This document shows positions 5,759 through 8,230 of a DNA stretch of 8,230 nucleotides, piece after piece. Location: positions 1 to 8,230 of the forward strand of contig JBDSIM010000284.1 in NCBI GenBank assembly GCA_039917935.1, in the 5' to 3' direction. Both the position numbers and the translations under genes were made by a program. The notes beneath the pieces are model-generated. The model made no database searches. It was not told where the DNA came from and saw only the letters and a list, made by a program, of their open reading frames with translations. Numbering within the stretch: position 1 is the stretch's first letter; each line of letters begins with the position of its first letter. The stretch is from Chryseosolibacter sp039917935 (GTDB taxonomy: Bacteria > Bacteroidota > Bacteroidia > Cytophagales > Cyclobacteriaceae).

Positions 5759-6940
5759 TTAATACTTGCCCCAACGGATGTAGGTCTCGAGATCTTTGTC
5801 GCCCCTGCCGGATAAATTCACCACAACGACATCATCAGGGTCAAATTCAAATTGGTTCAATACCGCGACGGCATGAGCTGATTCAATAGCTGGGATAATG
5901 CCTTCCAGCCGGCTGAGTTCTATCCCAGCTTTCATAGCTTCATCATCGGTTGCGCTTACAAATTTTACACGACCTACATCAAATAAGTGGGCGTGCATTG
6001 GCCCAATGCCTGGATAATCCAGTCCGGCAGAAATGGAATGTGGTTCCACTACCTGACCGTCATCCGTTTGCATCAATAAGGTTTTACTACCATGCAAGAC
6101 CCCCGGTTTGCCGAGTGCTGTTGTGGCCGCAGATTCACCTGAAGTAATGCCCTTTCCTGCAGCTTCCACACCCACAAGGGTAACATGTTCATCATCCAGA
6201 AAATGATAAAAGGCGCCGGCGGCATTGCTGCCACCACCTACGCAGGCAAACACATAATCAGGATAGGGATTGCCGATCTCTTCCTGCAATTGTTTTTTGA
6301 TCTCATCACTGATAACAGATTGAAATCTTGTCACCATATCCGGATAAGGATGCGGTCCTACAACGGAACCAATAATGTAATGGGTGTCGGATGGATTATT
6401 AATCCAATGTCGCATGGCTTCGTTCGTTGCATCCTTTAGAGTCATGCTGCCACTGGTTACCGGGACTACTTTCGTTCCTAAAATTCGCATGCGCTCAACA
6501 TTGGGGCGCTGACGTTCCATATCAATTTTACCCATGAATACTATACATTCCATACCCATTAAGGCACAGACCGTGGCAGTAGCCACACCGTGTTGGCCCG
6601 CACCGGTCTCGGCGATAATTTTTTGTTTCCCGAGGCGTTTCGCCAAAAGAATCTGGCCAACGGTATTGTTAACCTTGTGTGCTCCTGTGTGACAAAGATC
6701 TTCGCGTTTTAGATAGATCCTGGTTTTATATTGCTGCGAAAGGCGGCTGGCGAAATAAAGAGGGGTCGGCCGTCCAACATAATTTTTCAAAAGGCCCATA
6801 AACTCCTCCTGGAAGGCTTTGTCCTGAATGATACTTAGATAATTCGTCCGCAGTTCTTCAACATTGGGATAGAGCATTTCCGGAATATAAGCTCCGCCGA
6901 ATTTTCCATAATATCCGCGTGCGTCAACGTTATAGCTCAT
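5759..6940 (-). CDS. trpB: Tryptophan synthase beta chain
   Basis: The PLP-dependent beta subunit condenses indole with serine to give tryptophan, paired with TrpA. The product is 393 residues, the usual length for the TrpB1 type that works with TrpA. Motifs are GRPTPLYFA (56-64), REDLCHTGAHKVNN (79-92) with PLP lysine K89, AETGAGQHG (110-118) with catalytic E111, and the phosphate loop GGGSNA (235-240). The later HSISAGLDYPGIGP segment and the C-terminal VVVNLSGRGDKD are also family features. The start ATG lies inside the end of trpF: the two genes overlap by 11 bp, indicating translational coupling. The next gene, trpA, is unexpectedly 366 bp away, so coupling is lost on that side. Nothing in the coding sequence looks damaged. 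Confidence 0.98.
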   Translation of the reverse strand: MSYNVDARGYYGKFGGAYIPEMLYPNVEELRTNYLSIIQDKAFQEEFMGLLKNYVGRPTPLYFASRLSQQYKTRIYLKREDLCHTGAHKVNNTVGQILLAKRLGKQKIIAETGAGQHGVATATVCALMGMECIVFMGKIDMERQRPNVERMRILGTKVVPVTSGSMTLKDATNEAMRHWINNPSDTHYIIGSVVGPHPYPDMVTRFQSVISDEIKKQLQEEIGNPYPDYVFACVGGGSNAAGAFYHFLDDEHVTLVGVEAAGKGITSGESAATTALGKPGVLHGSKTLLMQTDDGQVVEPHSISAGLDYPGIGPMHAHLFDVGRVKFVSATDDEAMKAGIELSRLEGIIPAIESAHAVAVLNQFEFDPDDVVVVNLSGRGDKDLETYIRWGKY

Positions 6941-7583
6941 TGGTAAGTGTTTTAGAAATTAATACTGACTTGATGGTCCTGATTTTATTTAAATCTTTAA
7001 GGGCAGGCTGAATTTCCACCCCACTGTTCACGTCAATCCCCTCCAGATTCATCTCTACCAGATCTCCGATTTCATGAATATTTTCCGGAGTAATTCCGCC
7101 ACTCAAGAAGAAAGGTATTTTCTGATCATATGTTTTCAGAATTTTCCAATTGAACGTCCGGGCATTACCTCCGAAGTATTTCCCTTTGGTGTCAAAAAGG
7201 AAAAAATCCACTACTTCCTGATACGGGGTCGTCACTCCAAAATCCATACGCTCATCAATCGAAAAAACTTTAATGACACCCACACCCCTCTGTTTTAAAA
7301 TACGGCATTGCTCGACCGTTTCATTTCCGTGTAGTTGAACATAGTCCAGTTGATGACGGGAAATCATTTGAAGCATAACTTCATTGGTTTCATTTACAAA
7401 GACCCCTACACGCTGAGTGTCTTTGGGAAAATCTTCTGGTATTTTGAAATCATTCCCCACGAATCTGGGTGATGTGGCATAAAATATAAATCCCATGTAG
7501 TGCGGGTGTAGCTGCGCTACCTCCCGGATGTTTTTACCGTCGCGCATTCCGCAAACTTTTATTTTTATGTTTTTTTGATTCAT
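6930..7583 (-). CDS. trpF: Phosphoribosylanthranilate isomerase
   Basis: TrpF performs the Amadori rearrangement of phosphoribosylanthranilate to CdRP, the substrate of TrpC. It is a single TIM barrel of 217 residues, normal for a stand-alone TrpF. Catalytic C11 lies in KVCGMRD and the general acid D131 in FFLFDTKG. SPRFVG (38-43), VFVNE (61-65), YVQLHGNE (81-88), SGGITPEN (161-168) and the phosphate-binding GIDVNSGVE (182-190) are present. The loop after the acid reads FGGNARTFNW (137-146), where many homologues have a Gly-Gly-Ser/Thr-Gly form. The ATG at 7581-7583 is preferred because it places KVCGMR near the N-terminus as in homologues. A TTG at 7602-7604 would add seven residues (PPENSI). 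The gap to trpC is 26 bp, and the 3' end overlaps trpB by 11 bp. Confidence 0.96.
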   Translation of the reverse strand: MNQKNIKIKVCGMRDGKNIREVAQLHPHYMGFIFYATSPRFVGNDFKIPEDFPKDTQRVGVFVNETNEVMLQMISRHQLDYVQLHGNETVEQCRILKQRGVGVIKVFSIDERMDFGVTTPYQEVVDFFLFDTKGKYFGGNARTFNWKILKTYDQKIPFFLSGGITPENIHEIGDLVEMNLEGIDVNSGVEIQPALKDLNKIRTIKSVLISKTLTNEL

Positions 7584-7609
7584 AATAGAATTTTCCGGGG
7601 GCAAAATTT

Positions 7610-8230
7610 TTATGTCTTACTTATTCGTTCAATCATTGATAATTTATTGAGTTCCTGGATAAATTCATTGGCAGCCACTTCCGGACGTTCGTGCTTCATA
7701 AAGTTTTCTCCCACTAAAAATCCTTTATAACCAAATTTCCTTAATTCAATAATTGCAGCAGGTGACGATATACCGCTCTCGGAAACCTTGACAACATTAC
7801 CAGGTATCAGGGGCGCCAGACTTTTAGAAGTATCTGTACTCACTTCAAAGGTTTTCAAATTGCGGTTATTCACTCCAATAAGATCGGCCCCGATGTCGAC
7901 GCTTTTGAGAAGTTCATCTTCATCGTGCACTTCAATCAAAACTTCCAATCCTAATGAGTGTGCCAGTTTCGCAAGTTGTTTTAATTCAGAAGGATCCAGT
8001 ACTGCAGCAATTAGCAATATGGCATCTGCCCCGATCGATTTCGATTCTATGATCTGATACTCCCCTATCGTAAAATCCTTTCTCAGGATGGGGCAAAAGT
8101 TAAATTTCCTGGCCATAGCAAGGTCCTCATTACTACCGCCAAAAAATACATTGTCTGTCAAGACAGATATGGCTGAAGCACCGGCCTGTATATAACCGAG
8201 GGTGGTCCGTTCAACATTCGCATTTTGATT
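7610..8230 (-). CDS. trpC: Indole-3-glycerol phosphate synthase, N-terminus cut by window edge
   Basis: TrpC closes the indole ring, converting CdRP to indole-3-glycerol phosphate with loss of CO2 and water. The open frame reaches the right edge, giving 206 residues of about 260. Roughly 55 N-terminal residues, including the first catalytic Glu/Lys pair, lie outside. Fragment numbering: ASAISVLTDNVFFGGS (18-33), CPILRKDF (46-53) with catalytic K51, VLIEVHDE (97-104) with E100, IGVNNRNL (118-125) with N121 and R123, and VSESGI (149-154) with E151 and S152, then FLVGENFM. The TTG at 8159-8161 inside VLTDN is an internal leucine codon, not a start. TrpC is a separate protein here, not fused to TrpF as in E. 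coli. Confidence 0.97.
   Translation of the reverse strand, partial: NQNANVERTTLGYIQAGASAISVLTDNVFFGGSNEDLAMARKFNFCPILRKDFTIGEYQIIESKSIGADAILLIAAVLDPSELKQLAKLAHSLGLEVLIEVHDEDELLKSVDIGADLIGVNNRNLKTFEVSTDTSKSLAPLIPGNVVKVSESGISSPAAIIELRKFGYKGFLVGENFMKHERPEVAANEFIQELNKLSMIERISKT

Overview
The window reads as ordinary chromosomal DNA from a member of the Bacteroidota, perhaps Cytophagales or Chitinophagales. This is inferred from three things: protein flavour (an S41 lipoprotein typical of the phylum and a CysE/CysM pair), the general lack of Shine-Dalgarno sequences before starts, and AT-rich spacers carrying simple-sequence repeats. Genus cannot be told from the sequence alone.

Left part (1-1684, minus strand): a two-gene cysteine-synthesis block, cysE (serine O-acetyltransferase) followed by cysM (O-acetylserine sulfhydrylase B). 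CysM loses its C-terminus at the left window edge. Middle part: a small orphan gene of unknown function on the plus strand (1921-2256), convergent with a thioredoxin gene on the minus strand (2340-2642). Divergent from thioredoxin is a plus-strand gene for an exported S41-family serine protease lipoprotein (2821-4272).

Right part (4595-8230, minus strand): the distal half of a tryptophan operon in the order trpC-trpF-trpB-trpA, with the trpC start beyond the right edge. TrpC, TrpF and TrpBA carry out successive late steps from phosphoribosyl anthranilate to tryptophan: TrpF isomerises, TrpC closes the indole ring, and TrpA/TrpB cleave indole-3-glycerol phosphate and join indole to serine. Serine is also the substrate of CysE.

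All the annotated genes except the orphan are recognisable housekeeping or common families, and I found no convincing new multi-gene system. The unusual parts are non-coding. An 8-bp satellite (unit TATACCTY, 15 perfect copies including a perfect 40-bp higher-order duplication) abuts the trpA stop codon. A 366-bp spacer separates trpB from trpA, genes that are normally tightly coupled. It is bordered on both sides by ACTTGAAAC-like repeats and contains a GC-richer core with inverted repeats and two tiny ORFs. That core looks like an interspersed repeat element. The orphan gene is also followed, in its own frame, by protein-like sequence beyond its stop codon.
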